Shown: positions 41,360-49,825 of the stretch, one piece after another
Layout: the number at the start of each line of letters is the position of its first letter
Numbering within the stretch: the first letter of the stretch is position 1
Source: Paracoccus alkenifer
Lineage (GTDB): Bacteria; Pseudomonadota; Alphaproteobacteria; Rhodobacterales; Rhodobacteraceae
Length of the DNA stretch: 64,000 bases
Assembly: GCF_900108405.1 (NCBI RefSeq)
Contig: NZ_FNXG01000002.1
Location: 124,001-188,000, forward strand
Reading direction: 5' to 3'
Notes under the pieces: generated by a model
What the model was told of the DNA's origin: nothing
What the model saw: only the letters and a program-made list of their open reading frames with translations
Databases searched by the model: none
Translations under genes and position numbers: made by a program

Positions 41360-42577
41360 ATGCAGAAAATCATGCTGGCCGAGCGGCCCGGCTGGCGCGA
41401 GCGCGCGGCCGAGCTTGGATTCACCTTTGCCGACATGGGCGGCGAGCCTTACTGGGACGAGACCTCGGCCTATCGATTTACCCTGTCGCAGATCGAGGAC
41501 GACATCGAGGATCCGGCGACCGAACTGCACGGGATGTGCCGCGAGGCGGTGGCCCATGCGGTGGCGTCCGAGGAATGGCTGACGCGGCTGGACATCCCCC
41601 GCGCGCATTGGGATTTCGTCGAACGTTCCTGGGCCAACGGCGAGCCAGAGCTTTACGGGCGCCTTGACCTTGCCTATGACGGCAGCGGCCCGGCCAAGCT
41701 GTTGGAATACAACGCCGACACGCCCACCTCGCTGTATGAATCCGCCTCGTTCCAGTGGCTGTGGTTCGAGGAATGCCGCGCCGCCGGCGTGCTTGGCCCC
41801 GACACCGACCAGTTCAACCGCATCCACGAGGCGCTGGCCGAACGCTGGGCCGCGATCTGCGCCCCGGGCGAGGACGTGCATTTCGCCGCCGACCGCGACA
41901 ACCCCGAGGATTACGCCACCGTCGAGGCGCTGGCCTGGGCCGCGCGCGAGGCGGGCTTGGGCGCGCATTTCACCGCGCTGTCCGGGATCGGCCTGACCGA
42001 CGAGGGCCAGCTTGCCGACGACCGCGACCGGGTGATCGGCACCCTGTTCAAGCTGTATCCGTGGGAAGACATGCTGCGCGACGATTTCGCGCCGAACCTG
42101 CAACCCTCGCAGACCCGCTTCATCGAGCCGCCGTGGAAGGCCGTCTTGTCGAACAAGGGGCTGCTGGCGCTGCTGTGGCATCTGTTCCCCGACCACCCCA
42201 ACCTGCTGCCGGCGTTCTTTCAGGCCGACCTGGATGCCGCGCGGCGGGGGGATGCGAGCCAATTTGCCGATGCCATCGCCGCTGCCGGGCCGGTGCTGGC
42301 GCGCGGCCATGTGACCAAGCCGATCTTTTCGCGCGAGGGTGCGGGGGTGGTGATCGTCGAGGACGGGCGCGAAACCGCCCGCGCCCCCGACGACAGCTAT
42401 TCCCACCATCCGCAGGTGGTGCAGGCGCTGGCGACCCTGCCCGAATTCGACGGCTTCCACCCGGTGCTGGGCGCCTGGATGGTGGGCGAGGACTGCGTCG
42501 GGCTGGGCCTGCGCGAGGACCGCGCCCGCATCACCCATAATCTTTCCCGTTTCAAACCGCATTTCATCGAAGGGTAA
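41360..42577 (+). CDS. Glutathionylspermidine synthase-like ATP-grasp protein (YgiC type)
   Basis: A 405-residue protein with the glutathionylspermidine synthase C-terminal fold, an ATP-grasp ligase. Visible features: LDLAYDGSGPAKLLEYNADT near 107-126, LFKLYPWEDMLRDDF near 228, and the ATP-grasp end KPIFSREGAGVVIVEDG near 318. The amidase domain of E. coli Gsp is absent, as in YgiC and YjfC, so it is a ligase of unknown substrate. It is followed four bases later by the YgiB-type lipoprotein gene, the same order partners as in E. coli ygiBC but reversed. Confidence 0.9.
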   Translation: MQKIMLAERPGWRERAAELGFTFADMGGEPYWDETSAYRFTLSQIEDDIEDPATELHGMCREAVAHAVASEEWLTRLDIPRAHWDFVERSWANGEPELYGRLDLAYDGSGPAKLLEYNADTPTSLYESASFQWLWFEECRAAGVLGPDTDQFNRIHEALAERWAAICAPGEDVHFAADRDNPEDYATVEALAWAAREAGLGAHFTALSGIGLTDEGQLADDRDRVIGTLFKLYPWEDMLRDDFAPNLQPSQTRFIEPPWKAVLSNKGLLALLWHLFPDHPNLLPAFFQADLDAARRGDASQFADAIAAAGPVLARGHVTKPIFSREGAGVVIVEDGRETARAPDDSYSHHPQVVQALATLPEFDGFHPVLGAWMVGEDCVGLGLREDRARITHNLSRFKPHFIEG

Positions 42578-42581
42578 GGCC

Positions 42582-43223
42582 ATGACCGCAACCTCTGACC
42601 GCCCCGCAACCACCCTCCGCCCCTCGAAGCGCTCGCGCCATGTGGCGCTGATGCTGGCGGGCGCTGCCGTGCTGACCCTTGCCGCGTGCGAGGACGACAA
42701 GGTCGATGCGCAGGCCTTTCCCGATCTCGACAGCTGCCTTGCCGCCGCGCAGACCGACGGGCTGTGGTTCAGCGCCGATGACTGCCGCACCCAGTTCGCC
42801 GCGGCCGCGCAGGAACATCTGGAAACCGCCCCGCGCTACGAATCGCGCGAGCTGTGTGAACAGGAACACGGGGTGGGCGCCTGCGGGGCCGACCCGGCGG
42901 CGGGCGAGGCGGGGGCGCAGCAGGGCGGCGGGTTCAGCTTCATGCCGCTGCTGATGGGCTATATGATGGGTTCGATGCTGGCGCGGGGCGGCGGCGTGTT
43001 CAGCCAGCCGATGGTGCGTTCGCCCGGCGGATATTCCACCCCCTCGGGCAACCAGAGCTTCGCCAGCAACGCGGGCACGGGCAAGGTGCCGGCCGCCACC
43101 TTCAACCGCGCACCCTCGACCATCGGCAAGCCGCCGATGAGCCAGGCGCAGGTGGCGCAGCGCGGCGGCTTCGGCGCCTCTGCGACCTCGCGGACCGGTG
43201 GCGCGCGCAGTTCGGGCGGCTAG
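42582..43223 (+). CDS. DUF1190 (YgiB-type) lipoprotein
   Basis: A 213-residue lipoprotein. After a cytoplasmic stretch and hydrophobic helix the lipobox LAAC has Cys at residue 36. The DUF1190 region has six or more cysteines in pairs (SCLAA, DDCRTQF, LCEQEHGVGACG), likely disulfides. The second half is Gly-, Ser- and Ala-rich with a short hydrophobic segment (MPLLMGYMMGSMLARGGG). Found with YgiC-type ligases; function unknown. Confidence 0.88.
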   Translation: MTATSDRPATTLRPSKRSRHVALMLAGAAVLTLAACEDDKVDAQAFPDLDSCLAAAQTDGLWFSADDCRTQFAAAAQEHLETAPRYESRELCEQEHGVGACGADPAAGEAGAQQGGGFSFMPLLMGYMMGSMLARGGGVFSQPMVRSPGGYSTPSGNQSFASNAGTGKVPAATFNRAPSTIGKPPMSQAQVAQRGGFGASATSRTGGARSSGG

Positions 43224-43228
43224 GGCGG

Positions 43229-43342
43229 CCTCTTATTCCTTGTAGAAATATCCCGGGGCGTCCGAGCGCCCGGAAACGGTCCGGTTAACCGTTTTCAACA
43301 AGTGCGGCCGTGGCAGCGGCCCGGGGGGCGAGCAGCCCCCGG
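43229..43342 (+). repeat. Long intergenic repeat copy after the ygiB-type gene
   Basis: Starts six bases after the stop with CTTATTCCTTGTAGAAATAT and then CCCGGGG, a GGGCG/CGCCC stem, an ACGGT...ACCGTTTTC stem around GGTTAACC, and a CCGGGGGGC...GCCCCCGG stem at 43321-43342. The order tail, GCGCCCGGAAAAC-type stem, GC stem is the mirror of the copy at 59302-59418. Confidence 0.68.
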
Positions 43343-43439
43343 TCCGGCCCTGCCGGTGCCGGCGCGCCTCTGCCCTTGCACCTTGGCTGCAATAGTCGCA
43401 GGGTCCGCCGGTGTTTTTTCGTCACTCGTCAGGCCCGCC

Positions 43440-44093
43440 ATGCCCCCTGTAAACCAGTCCGCCCATATCCGCGAAATCTGCGCGCTGGCGCCGGTGATTC
43501 CGGTGCTTGTCGTCGAGGATGCCGCCTGGGCGGTGCCGCTGGCGCAGGCGCTGGTCGCGGGCGGCTTGCCGGTGCTTGAGGTGACGCTGCGCACCCCGGC
43601 GGCGCTGGATGCGATCGCGGCGATGGTGCAGGTGCCGGGTGCGATCGTGGGGGCGGGCACGGTGCTGGGCGCGCAGGACGCCCGCGCCGCCCGCGCGGCA
43701 GGGGCCGGGTTCGCGGTCTCGCCGGGGATGACCGGCGCACTTGCCGCCGCCTGCGCGGAAACCGGGTTGCCGCTGCTGCCCGGCGTCGCCACCGCGTCCG
43801 AGGTGATGCAGGCGCAAGAGGCCGGGTTCGACGCGCTCAAGTTCTTTCCGGCCGGGCCGGCGGGAGGGGCGGGTTATCTCAAGGCGCTGGCCGGGCCGCT
43901 GCCGCGAATCGGCTTTTGTCCCACGGGCGACATCTCGGCGCAGAACGCCACCGCCTATCTCAGCCTGCCGAACGTGCTGTGCGTCGGCGGCAGCTGGGTC
44001 GCGCCCGCGGCGATGATGCGCGCGGGCGACTGGGCGGGGATCGAGGCGCTGGCCCGGCAGGCGGCCGAACTGGGCGCGGGGCTTGAGCGATGA
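43440..44093 (+). CDS. eda: KDPG aldolase (2-dehydro-3-deoxyphosphogluconate aldolase)
   Basis: A 217-residue class I aldolase that splits KDPG into pyruvate and glyceraldehyde 3-phosphate in the Entner-Doudoroff pathway, and can also act on hydroxyoxoglutarate. E47 (PVLEVTLRTPAAL) and the Schiff-base K134 (FDALKFFPAGPAGG) are in place. edd and zwf are not adjacent; instead the next gene is an MFS transporter whose ATG overlaps this stop. The start codon lies inside a longer frame that crosses the intergenic repeat. Confidence 0.92.
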   Translation: MPPVNQSAHIREICALAPVIPVLVVEDAAWAVPLAQALVAGGLPVLEVTLRTPAALDAIAAMVQVPGAIVGAGTVLGAQDARAARAAGAGFAVSPGMTGALAAACAETGLPLLPGVATASEVMQAQEAGFDALKFFPAGPAGGAGYLKALAGPLPRIGFCPTGDISAQNATAYLSLPNVLCVGGSWVAPAAMMRAGDWAGIEALARQAAELGAGLER

Positions 44094-45328
44094 CCGCCGC
44101 TGTCGCCGACACCCCGCAAAACCGCCGCCGTGCCTGGTCGAACCTGTGGGTGCTGGCCGCCGCACAGGCGCTGGTGGGCTCGCAGATGTCGATGGTCTTC
44201 ATCACGGCAGGGCTGGCGGGGGCGATGATCGCGCCCAACCCGTGCCTTGCGACGCTGCCGGTGTCGATGACGATGCTGGGCTCGACCATCTCGGCGCGGT
44301 TCCTGTCGGGCTTCATGGCGCGCCACGGGCGCAGGCTGGGGTTTACGCTGGCCTGCATGATCGCGGCTCTGGGCGCGGGCGTGGCCTTTGTCGGGCTGGA
44401 ATGGAGCAGCTTCCTGCTGTTCACCCTCGGCTGCACCCTGATCGGCGCCTATATGTCGGCGCAGGGGTTTTACCGCTTCGCCGTCGCCGATGTCGCACCC
44501 GAGCCGTTGCAGCCGCGCATGATCAGCCTTGTGCAGGCGGGAGGGCTGGTCTCGGCGCTGATCGGACCGCAGCTGGCCAGCATCACGGCCGAGGCCTCGG
44601 CCGTGCCCTTTGCGATGACCTTTGCGGTCATCATCGGGCTGAACCTGCTGGGTCCGCTGATCTTTTCGCTTCTGCGCATCCCGCTGCCGCCAAGCTCCGG
44701 CAGCGGCGCGAATGCCGCAACCCGCCCCGGCCGCAGCACGTCCGAGCTGCTGCGCACCCCTGAAATCGCGGTCGCGATCATCTGCGCCATGGTGTCCTAT
44801 GCGTTGATGAACCTGGTGATGACCTCGACCCCGCTGGCGATCGTGGGCTGCGGCTTTGGCACCTCGGATGCAGCGAATGTGACGGCGGCGCATATCATCG
44901 CGATGTTCGCGCCCGCGTTTTTCACCGGCAGCCTGATCACCCGCTTTGGCGCGGAACGGGTGGTGGCGACGGGGCTGGTGATCCTGGCGGGGGCGGGTGC
45001 GGTGGCGCTGAGCGGCGTGTCGCTGGACAAGTTCTACCTGGCGCTGATCCTGCTGGGGGTGGGCTGGAATTTCGGCTTTATCGGCGCGACCGCCATGGTC
45101 ACCGCCGCCCACCGCCCCGAGGAACGCGGCCGCGTGCAGGGCATCAACGACACCATCGTGTTCGGCGGGGTGTTCCTGGCGTCGCTGTCCTCGGGGGCGC
45201 TGATGGGGTGCAGCGGAGGGACCGCGGAACAGGGCTGGTCGGCGGTCAACCTGGCGATGGTGCCGTTCCTGATCCTGGCCGGGGGCGCGCTGATCTGGCT
45301 GACCCTGCGCCCGCGCGAGACCGCGTGA
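44090..45328 (+). CDS. MFS transporter
   Basis: A 412-residue major facilitator with 12 predicted transmembrane helices and the loop 2-3 motif region SGFMARHGRRLGFTLA (residues 84-99). A central cytoplasmic loop near 205-225 is polar. Substrate cannot be read from sequence; overlap with eda (ATGA) suggests a sugar acid or related compound but this is only inference from context. It converges with xseA. Confidence 0.85.
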   Translation: MTAAVADTPQNRRRAWSNLWVLAAAQALVGSQMSMVFITAGLAGAMIAPNPCLATLPVSMTMLGSTISARFLSGFMARHGRRLGFTLACMIAALGAGVAFVGLEWSSFLLFTLGCTLIGAYMSAQGFYRFAVADVAPEPLQPRMISLVQAGGLVSALIGPQLASITAEASAVPFAMTFAVIIGLNLLGPLIFSLLRIPLPPSSGSGANAATRPGRSTSELLRTPEIAVAIICAMVSYALMNLVMTSTPLAIVGCGFGTSDAANVTAAHIIAMFAPAFFTGSLITRFGAERVVATGLVILAGAGAVALSGVSLDKFYLALILLGVGWNFGFIGATAMVTAAHRPEERGRVQGINDTIVFGGVFLASLSSGALMGCSGGTAEQGWSAVNLAMVPFLILAGGALIWLTLRPRETA

Positions 45329-45364
45329 ACCCTGCACCAAGGCGCAAGGCGGCGCGGCCGGAAC

Positions 45365-45432
45365 GGGTATTTGGACCAGAAAGAAATCCCCGTTCAGGCC
45401 CGGCCGAGGGCTTCTTTCTGGTTCAAATACCC
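45365..45432. repeat. Inverted pair of type B repeats forming a bidirectional terminator
   Basis: GGTATTTGGACCAGAAAGAA and its near-perfect inverted copy TTCTTTCTGGTTCAAATACC (one mismatch) flank a 26-base GC-rich centre. The pair sits exactly between the convergent MFS and xseA genes. Each arm supplies a T-rich TTCTTTCTGG after the stem on its strand. The same arm occurs singly after ilvH (7570-7590). Confidence 0.85.
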
Positions 45433-45461
45433 ATGTCACCGCGGTGCCGGCACAAGCTGGC

Positions 45462-47111
45462 CTAGAACAGGGATCCCTGATCCGGTTTCCGGCGCGACAC
45501 CCGTTTTTGCGGTTTTTCCGGCTGTGCGGGGGGCGGTTCGGTTTCGGGGCGCACCGGCAGGCGGCCGTCGTGGAATTCCAGTTCCAGCCGCCCCGCCGCC
45601 CCGGCTGTCGCGGCCGAGGTGAGCAGCTGCCCCTTGGGCCCCCGCACGATGGCAAAGCCGCGTTTGAGGGTCTCGGCGTGGCCCAGGGTCTGGCGCAGCC
45701 GGTCCAGCGTCTCAAGCGCGGCGCGGCGTTCCGCCGTCAGCCTTGGCGCCAGCGCATCGAGCCGCTGTCCGGCCTCGGCCAGCCGGGCGTGTGCGTCCAG
45801 CTGGCTGCGCCTTGTGCGGGTCTGCACCGCCTCCAGCCGCGCGGTGGCCGAGGCCAGCCGCCGCTGTGCCGCCATCTGCGCCATGCGCACCGCGCCCGGG
45901 CGCAGCATCGGCAGCGCCGTGCGGCGGCGTTGCAGCTCGCGCGCGGGGGCCTGCGCCAGCGCCGTGCCGGTGCGGGTCAGCGCCTCGCGTCGGCTGGCCA
46001 TGAACTGGCGCAGCGCCGACAGCGGCAGATGCAGCGAATCGGTGCGGTGGCGACAGTCGCGCACAAACCCGCGCAGTGCCGATTCCAGCCGCGGCCCGGT
46101 CAGGTCCAGCCGTTGCCGCGCCGGTTCCATCAGCGCCTGCGGCCGCCCCAGCGCGCGGCCCATGTCGCCCAGCCGCTGGGCGGGCAGCTCGATCCGCGCG
46201 CGCGTCGCCCGCAGCAGCCGCGCCTGCGTTTCGGCCATGCGCGCGGCCAGATCACCCAGCACCGGCACCGCCATTTCCGCCGCCGCCGTGGGGGTGGGGG
46301 CGCGCAGGTCGGCGGCGTGGTCGATCAGCGTGGTGTCGGTTTCATGGCCCACCGCCGAGATCAGCGGGATCGTCCCCGCCGCCACCGCGCGGATCACCGC
46401 TTCGTCGTTGAAGCCCCACAGATCCTCGACCGAGCCGCCGCCGCGCGCCACGATGATCAGGTCGGGGCGCGGCACCGGCCCGCCGGGTGCGATCGCGTTC
46501 AGCCGGGTGATCGCGTCGGCCACCTGCGGCGCGCAGGCGCTGCCCTGCACCGCCACCGGCCAGATCAGCACCCGCGACGGGAACCGGTCGCGCAGCCGGT
46601 GCAGGATGTCGCGGATCACCGCGCCTGAGGGCGAGGTCACCACCGCGATCACCCCGGGCAGGAACGGGATCGGACGCTTGCGGGCGGGGTCGAACAGCCC
46701 CTCGGCCGCCAGCGCCCGGCGGCGCTGTTCCAGCATCGCCATCAGCGCACCGACGCCCGCAGGCTCGATCTGCTCGACGATCAGCTGGTATTTCGACTGG
46801 CCGGGATAGGTGGTCAGCCGGCCGGTGGCGATGATCTCCATCCCTTCTTCGGGGCGGTGGGCCAGCCTTGCGGCCTGTCCCTTCCAGCAGATCCCGGCGA
46901 TGCTGGCGTTGTCGTCCTTGAGGTCGAAATACAGATGCCCCGAGGCCGGGCGCGACACCCGCCCCACCTCTCCGCGCACGCGCACGCGGCCGAATTCGCC
47001 CTCGATCACGCGTTTGACCGCGCCCGACAGCTCGGAAACGCTAAGCGCCGGGGCGTTGCCGCCAGCGCCCTCGCCGGTGCCTTCGGGGGTGTCGGATTCG
47101 AACAGGTTCAT
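45462..47111 (-). CDS. xseA: Exodeoxyribonuclease VII large subunit
   Basis: A 549-residue catalytic subunit that degrades single-stranded DNA with the small XseB subunits. An N-terminal OB fold begins at LSVSELSGAVKRVIEGEFG (residues 24-42) and includes GHLYFDLKDDNASIAGICWK. The catalytic domain has VVTSPSGAVIRDILHRL near 152-168 and IVARGGGSVEDLWGFNDE near 215. A long coiled coil follows, and then a Pro/Gln/Lys-rich tail. The start ATG gives the usual N terminus; the frame continues antisense through proC and is not used. Divergent from proC. Confidence 0.95.
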   Translation of the reverse strand: MNLFESDTPEGTGEGAGGNAPALSVSELSGAVKRVIEGEFGRVRVRGEVGRVSRPASGHLYFDLKDDNASIAGICWKGQAARLAHRPEEGMEIIATGRLTTYPGQSKYQLIVEQIEPAGVGALMAMLEQRRRALAAEGLFDPARKRPIPFLPGVIAVVTSPSGAVIRDILHRLRDRFPSRVLIWPVAVQGSACAPQVADAITRLNAIAPGGPVPRPDLIIVARGGGSVEDLWGFNDEAVIRAVAAGTIPLISAVGHETDTTLIDHAADLRAPTPTAAAEMAVPVLGDLAARMAETQARLLRATRARIELPAQRLGDMGRALGRPQALMEPARQRLDLTGPRLESALRGFVRDCRHRTDSLHLPLSALRQFMASRREALTRTGTALAQAPARELQRRRTALPMLRPGAVRMAQMAAQRRLASATARLEAVQTRTRRSQLDAHARLAEAGQRLDALAPRLTAERRAALETLDRLRQTLGHAETLKRGFAIVRGPKGQLLTSAATAGAAGRLELEFHDGRLPVRPETEPPPAQPEKPQKRVSRRKPDQGSLF

Positions 47112-47219
47112 CCCTGCTTGATGGACCGGGGCGGCGCGCGGGGCAAGCGGCAGGGGGCTGGACAGTGCGGCGCGGATCGTTACCCCTTGGGCCCTGGAAA
47201 CAAAGGGGGGAGGGGGCCG

Positions 47220-48023
47220 ATGGATCTGGCACATCTGAACCGGCGCGGGCTGGTGCTGGTCGGCTGCGGCCGCATGGGCGGCGCGCTGTTGCAGGGCTGG
47301 CTGGCGCGGGGACTGGCGCCGGGGGCGGTGCATGTCATCGACCCGAATGCGCCCGCTTGGGTGGCGGAACGGGGCGTTTCGGTCAACGGGGCGCTGCCGG
47401 CTGATCCGGCGGTGCTGGTGCTGGCGGTCAAGCCGCAGATGATGGGGGATGTGCTGGCGGGGCTTGGGGCTGCCTCGGGGGCGCTGGTGGTGTCGGTTGC
47501 CGCGGGGGTGACGCTGGCGGCTTACGGGCGCGCCTTTCCGGGGGCGGCGGTGGTGCGGGCGATGCCGAACACCCCGGCCGCGATCGGTCAGGGGATCACC
47601 GCCATTGTCGGCAATGCGCAGGCCGATGCCGCGGCGCTGGATCTGGCGCAGTCGTTGATGGAGGCCGTGGGCCGCGTCGTGCGGCTGGGGGACGAATCGC
47701 AGATGGACGCGGTGACGGCGGTGTCGGGTTCCGGCCCCGCCTATGTATTCCACCTGATCGAGACGCTGGCCGCCGCAGGCGCGGCCGAGGGACTGCCCGC
47801 CGATCTGGCGCTGGACCTTGCCAGCGCCACCGTCGCGGGCGCCGGCGCGCTGGCCATGCAAGAGGGTGGCGATCCCGCGCGGCTGCGCGAGGCGGTGACC
47901 TCGCCCGCGGGCACCACCGCGGCGGGGCTTTCGCAGCTGATGGACCCGGAAACCGGGCTGGGGCCGCTGATCGCCCGCACCGTCGCCGCCGCCGCCGCCC
48001 GCGGGCGCGAGTTGGGGCAATGA
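47220..48023 (+). CDS. proC: Pyrroline-5-carboxylate reductase
   Basis: A 267-residue NAD(P)H enzyme for the last step of proline synthesis. The Rossmann motif VLVGCGRMGGALLQGW is at residues 12-27, and the family signature VTAVSGSGPAYVFHLIETLA is near 165, followed by LREAVTSPAGTTAAGL. The start follows a strong GGGGGGAGGGGG run. The csaA-like gene overlaps its stop (ATGA), so the next three genes are probably one transcript. Confidence 0.95.
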   Translation: MDLAHLNRRGLVLVGCGRMGGALLQGWLARGLAPGAVHVIDPNAPAWVAERGVSVNGALPADPAVLVLAVKPQMMGDVLAGLGAASGALVVSVAAGVTLAAYGRAFPGAAVVRAMPNTPAAIGQGITAIVGNAQADAAALDLAQSLMEAVGRVVRLGDESQMDAVTAVSGSGPAYVFHLIETLAAAGAAEGLPADLALDLASATVAGAGALAMQEGGDPARLREAVTSPAGTTAAGLSQLMDPETGLGPLIARTVAAAAARGRELGQ

Positions 48024-48376
48024 GCGACGCCGGGGCCGCGACCCCGCAGATCGCCTGGGACGATTTCGCCCGCGTCGACATTCGCGTGGGCACCGTGACC
48101 CGCGCCGAGCCCTACCCCGAGGCGCGGGTTCCCGCGATCAAGCTGTGGGTGGATTTCGGCGAGCTGGGCGAAAAGCGCAGCTCGGCGCAGATCACCCGCC
48201 ATTACGACCCGGCCGAGCTGATCGGGCGGCAGGTGCTCGCCGTGGTCAATTTCCCGGCGCGTCAGATCGGCAAGGTTCGTTCCGAGGTGCTGGTGCTGGG
48301 CCTGCCCGACGCGGCGGGCGAGGTGGTTCTGATCGGCCCCGACCGGCCGATCCCCGATGGAGGAAGGCTTTACTGA
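48020..48376 (+). CDS. csaA: CsaA-type tRNA-binding domain protein
   Basis: A 118-residue protein consisting of one EMAP-II/Trbp111-like OB fold: FARVDIRVGTVTRAEPYPEA at the start, SSAQITRHYDPAELIGRQVL in the middle and KVRSEVLVLGLPDAAGEVV near the end. Such stand-alone domains bind tRNA as dimers; B. subtilis CsaA is also reported as an export-related chaperone. It overlaps proC upstream by four bases and the next gene by one base. Confidence 0.9.
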   Translation: MSDAGAATPQIAWDDFARVDIRVGTVTRAEPYPEARVPAIKLWVDFGELGEKRSSAQITRHYDPAELIGRQVLAVVNFPARQIGKVRSEVLVLGLPDAAGEVVLIGPDRPIPDGGRLY

Positions 48377-49326
48377 TGCGACTGTTGGTGACACGGCGGA
48401 TGACCGAACGCGCCGAGGCGGCGATAAGTGCCGAGTTCGACGCCGATTTCCGCGACGAGACCACCCCTCTGACCGAGGCCGAGGCGCTGGCTGCGCTGCG
48501 CGACTATGATGCGGTGCTGCCGACGCTGGGCGATCCGTTCAACGCCTCGGTGCTGGGGGCGGGGGATTTGCGGGCCGGGATGCTGGCCAATTTCGGCGCC
48601 GGTTATAATCACATCGACGTCGAGGCCGCGCGCGCCGCTGGGATCGCGGTCAGCAACACCCCCGAGGTGGTGACGGAATCGACCGCCGACATCGCGCTTG
48701 CGCTGATCCTGATGGTGGCGCGCCGGGCGGGCGAGGGCGAGCGGTTGCTGCGCGCCGGCGGCTGGACCGGCTGGCACCCGACGCAGATGCTGGGGCGCAA
48801 CGTTTCAGGCGCAACGGTGGGCATCGTCGGCATGGGCCGCATCGGGCAGGCCATTGCCCGGCGCTGCCATCACGGTTTCGGCATGCGGGTGGTGTTTCAC
48901 AATCGCTCAACGGTGTCGGGGCTGGAGTTCCCGGCGACGCAGCTGCCGTTGCCCGAGGTTCTGGCGCAGGCGGATTTTGTGGTGCTGGCGGTGCCCGGCG
49001 GCGGCGCAAGCCGGCATCTGATCGGCGCGCCTGAACTCGCGGCGATGCAGCGGGGCGCGTTCCTGATCAATATCGCCCGCGGCGACGTGGTGGACGAATC
49101 CGCCCTGATCGCCGCCCTGCAAGAGCGCAGGATCGCCGGTGCCGGGCTGGATGTCTATGAACACGAGCCGCAGGTTCCCGCGGCGCTGGTCGCGCTGGAA
49201 AACGCGGTGCTGCTGCCCCATCTGGGCACCGCCGCCGACGAGGTGCGCACCGCCATGGCCCTGCGGGCGCTGGACAACCTGCTGGCCTGGCGGGCGGGGC
49301 GCGAGCCGGGCGACCGTGTGGCCTGA
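48376..49326 (+). CDS. D-2-hydroxyacid dehydrogenase (glyoxylate/hydroxypyruvate reductase type)
   Basis: A 316-residue oxidoreductase of the D-isomer-specific family. The nucleotide site GIVGMGRIGQAIARRC is at 149-164, and HNRST at 175-179, where an acidic residue would mark NAD, suggests NADPH use. Catalytic residues are R235 (NIARGDVVDE), E264 (YEHEPQV) and H282 (LLPHLGTA). It most resembles glycerate dehydrogenase/glyoxylate reductase; exact substrate unproven. One-base overlap with csaA. Confidence 0.92.
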   Translation: MRLLVTRRMTERAEAAISAEFDADFRDETTPLTEAEALAALRDYDAVLPTLGDPFNASVLGAGDLRAGMLANFGAGYNHIDVEAARAAGIAVSNTPEVVTESTADIALALILMVARRAGEGERLLRAGGWTGWHPTQMLGRNVSGATVGIVGMGRIGQAIARRCHHGFGMRVVFHNRSTVSGLEFPATQLPLPEVLAQADFVVLAVPGGGASRHLIGAPELAAMQRGAFLINIARGDVVDESALIAALQERRIAGAGLDVYEHEPQVPAALVALENAVLLPHLGTAADEVRTAMALRALDNLLAWRAGREPGDRVA

Positions 49327-49403
49327 GCCGCCCGCCTTCGGAACCATCCAGGGGTGGAGGCGTTCAATTCCCGTAAACGCAACCGCACAACGGAGACTGC
49401 GCA

Positions 49404-49604
49404 ATGAACTGGGATGTCATCGAAGGCAAATGGGGTCAGCTCAAGGGTTCGGTCAAGGAACAATGGGGCGACCTGACCGATGACGAGCTGACCGAGATCG
49501 ACGGCAAGCGCGACAAGCTGGCCGGCAAGTTGCAGGAACGCTATGGCTGGGCCAAGGATGAGGTCGAAACCAAGATGAATGATTTCTTCGGCCGCCACAT
49601 GTGA
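49404..49604 (+). CDS. CsbD-family stress protein
   Basis: A 66-residue, highly charged helical protein of the CsbD family, often induced by general stress. The family core is visible: MNWDVIEGKWGQLKGSVKEQ followed by WGDLTDDELTEIDGKRDKLA and a C-terminal ERYGWAKDEVETKMNDF. Function at the molecular level is not known. A clear CGGAG site and its own strong terminator show it is a single-gene unit. Confidence 0.93.
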   Translation: MNWDVIEGKWGQLKGSVKEQWGDLTDDELTEIDGKRDKLAGKLQERYGWAKDEVETKMNDFFGRHM

Positions 49605-49626
49605 TCCGGGCCATGGCCGGATGAAG

Positions 49627-49654
49627 AAGAGGCGCCTTGCGGGGCGCCTCTTTT
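49627..49654 (+). terminator. Intrinsic terminator after csbD
   Basis: GAGGCGCC/GGCGCCTC eight-pair stem with a six-base loop, followed by TTTT; AAGA before the stem extends pairing with the T run. It lies 23 bases after the csbD stop. Confidence 0.9.
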
Positions 49655-49770
49655 GCAATGATGCGCCCAAACCGGCGGCGCGGTTGCAAGCGGGGACTCG
49701 CCCGACCCTTGGCGTGGCTGTCCTCGCTGGGAGCGGTCGGCCTGAGTGTTTTCGGGGCGCTCGGGGGCCG

Positions 49771-49797
49771 CAGGGGATATTTGGGGCAAGATGAAAG
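49771..49797 (-). repeat. Intergenic repeat copy, type A
   Basis: CAGGGGATATTTGGGGCAAG and ATGAAAG, matching the copies at 52671 and 59391 almost base for base. Upstream GTTTTCGGGGCGCTC is shared with the long copy at 59302. It lies just before the DUF1045 start. Confidence 0.75.
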
Positions 49798-49825
49798 AGC
49801 CTGGCGGCGGTAAAAGGGGGCCTGC

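Noticed and set aside
43278..43296. GGTTAACC with a nearby CAAC considered as a CtrA box
   Set aside because: The second half differs from TTAA at two positions, and the site lies inside the stem of an intergenic repeat.
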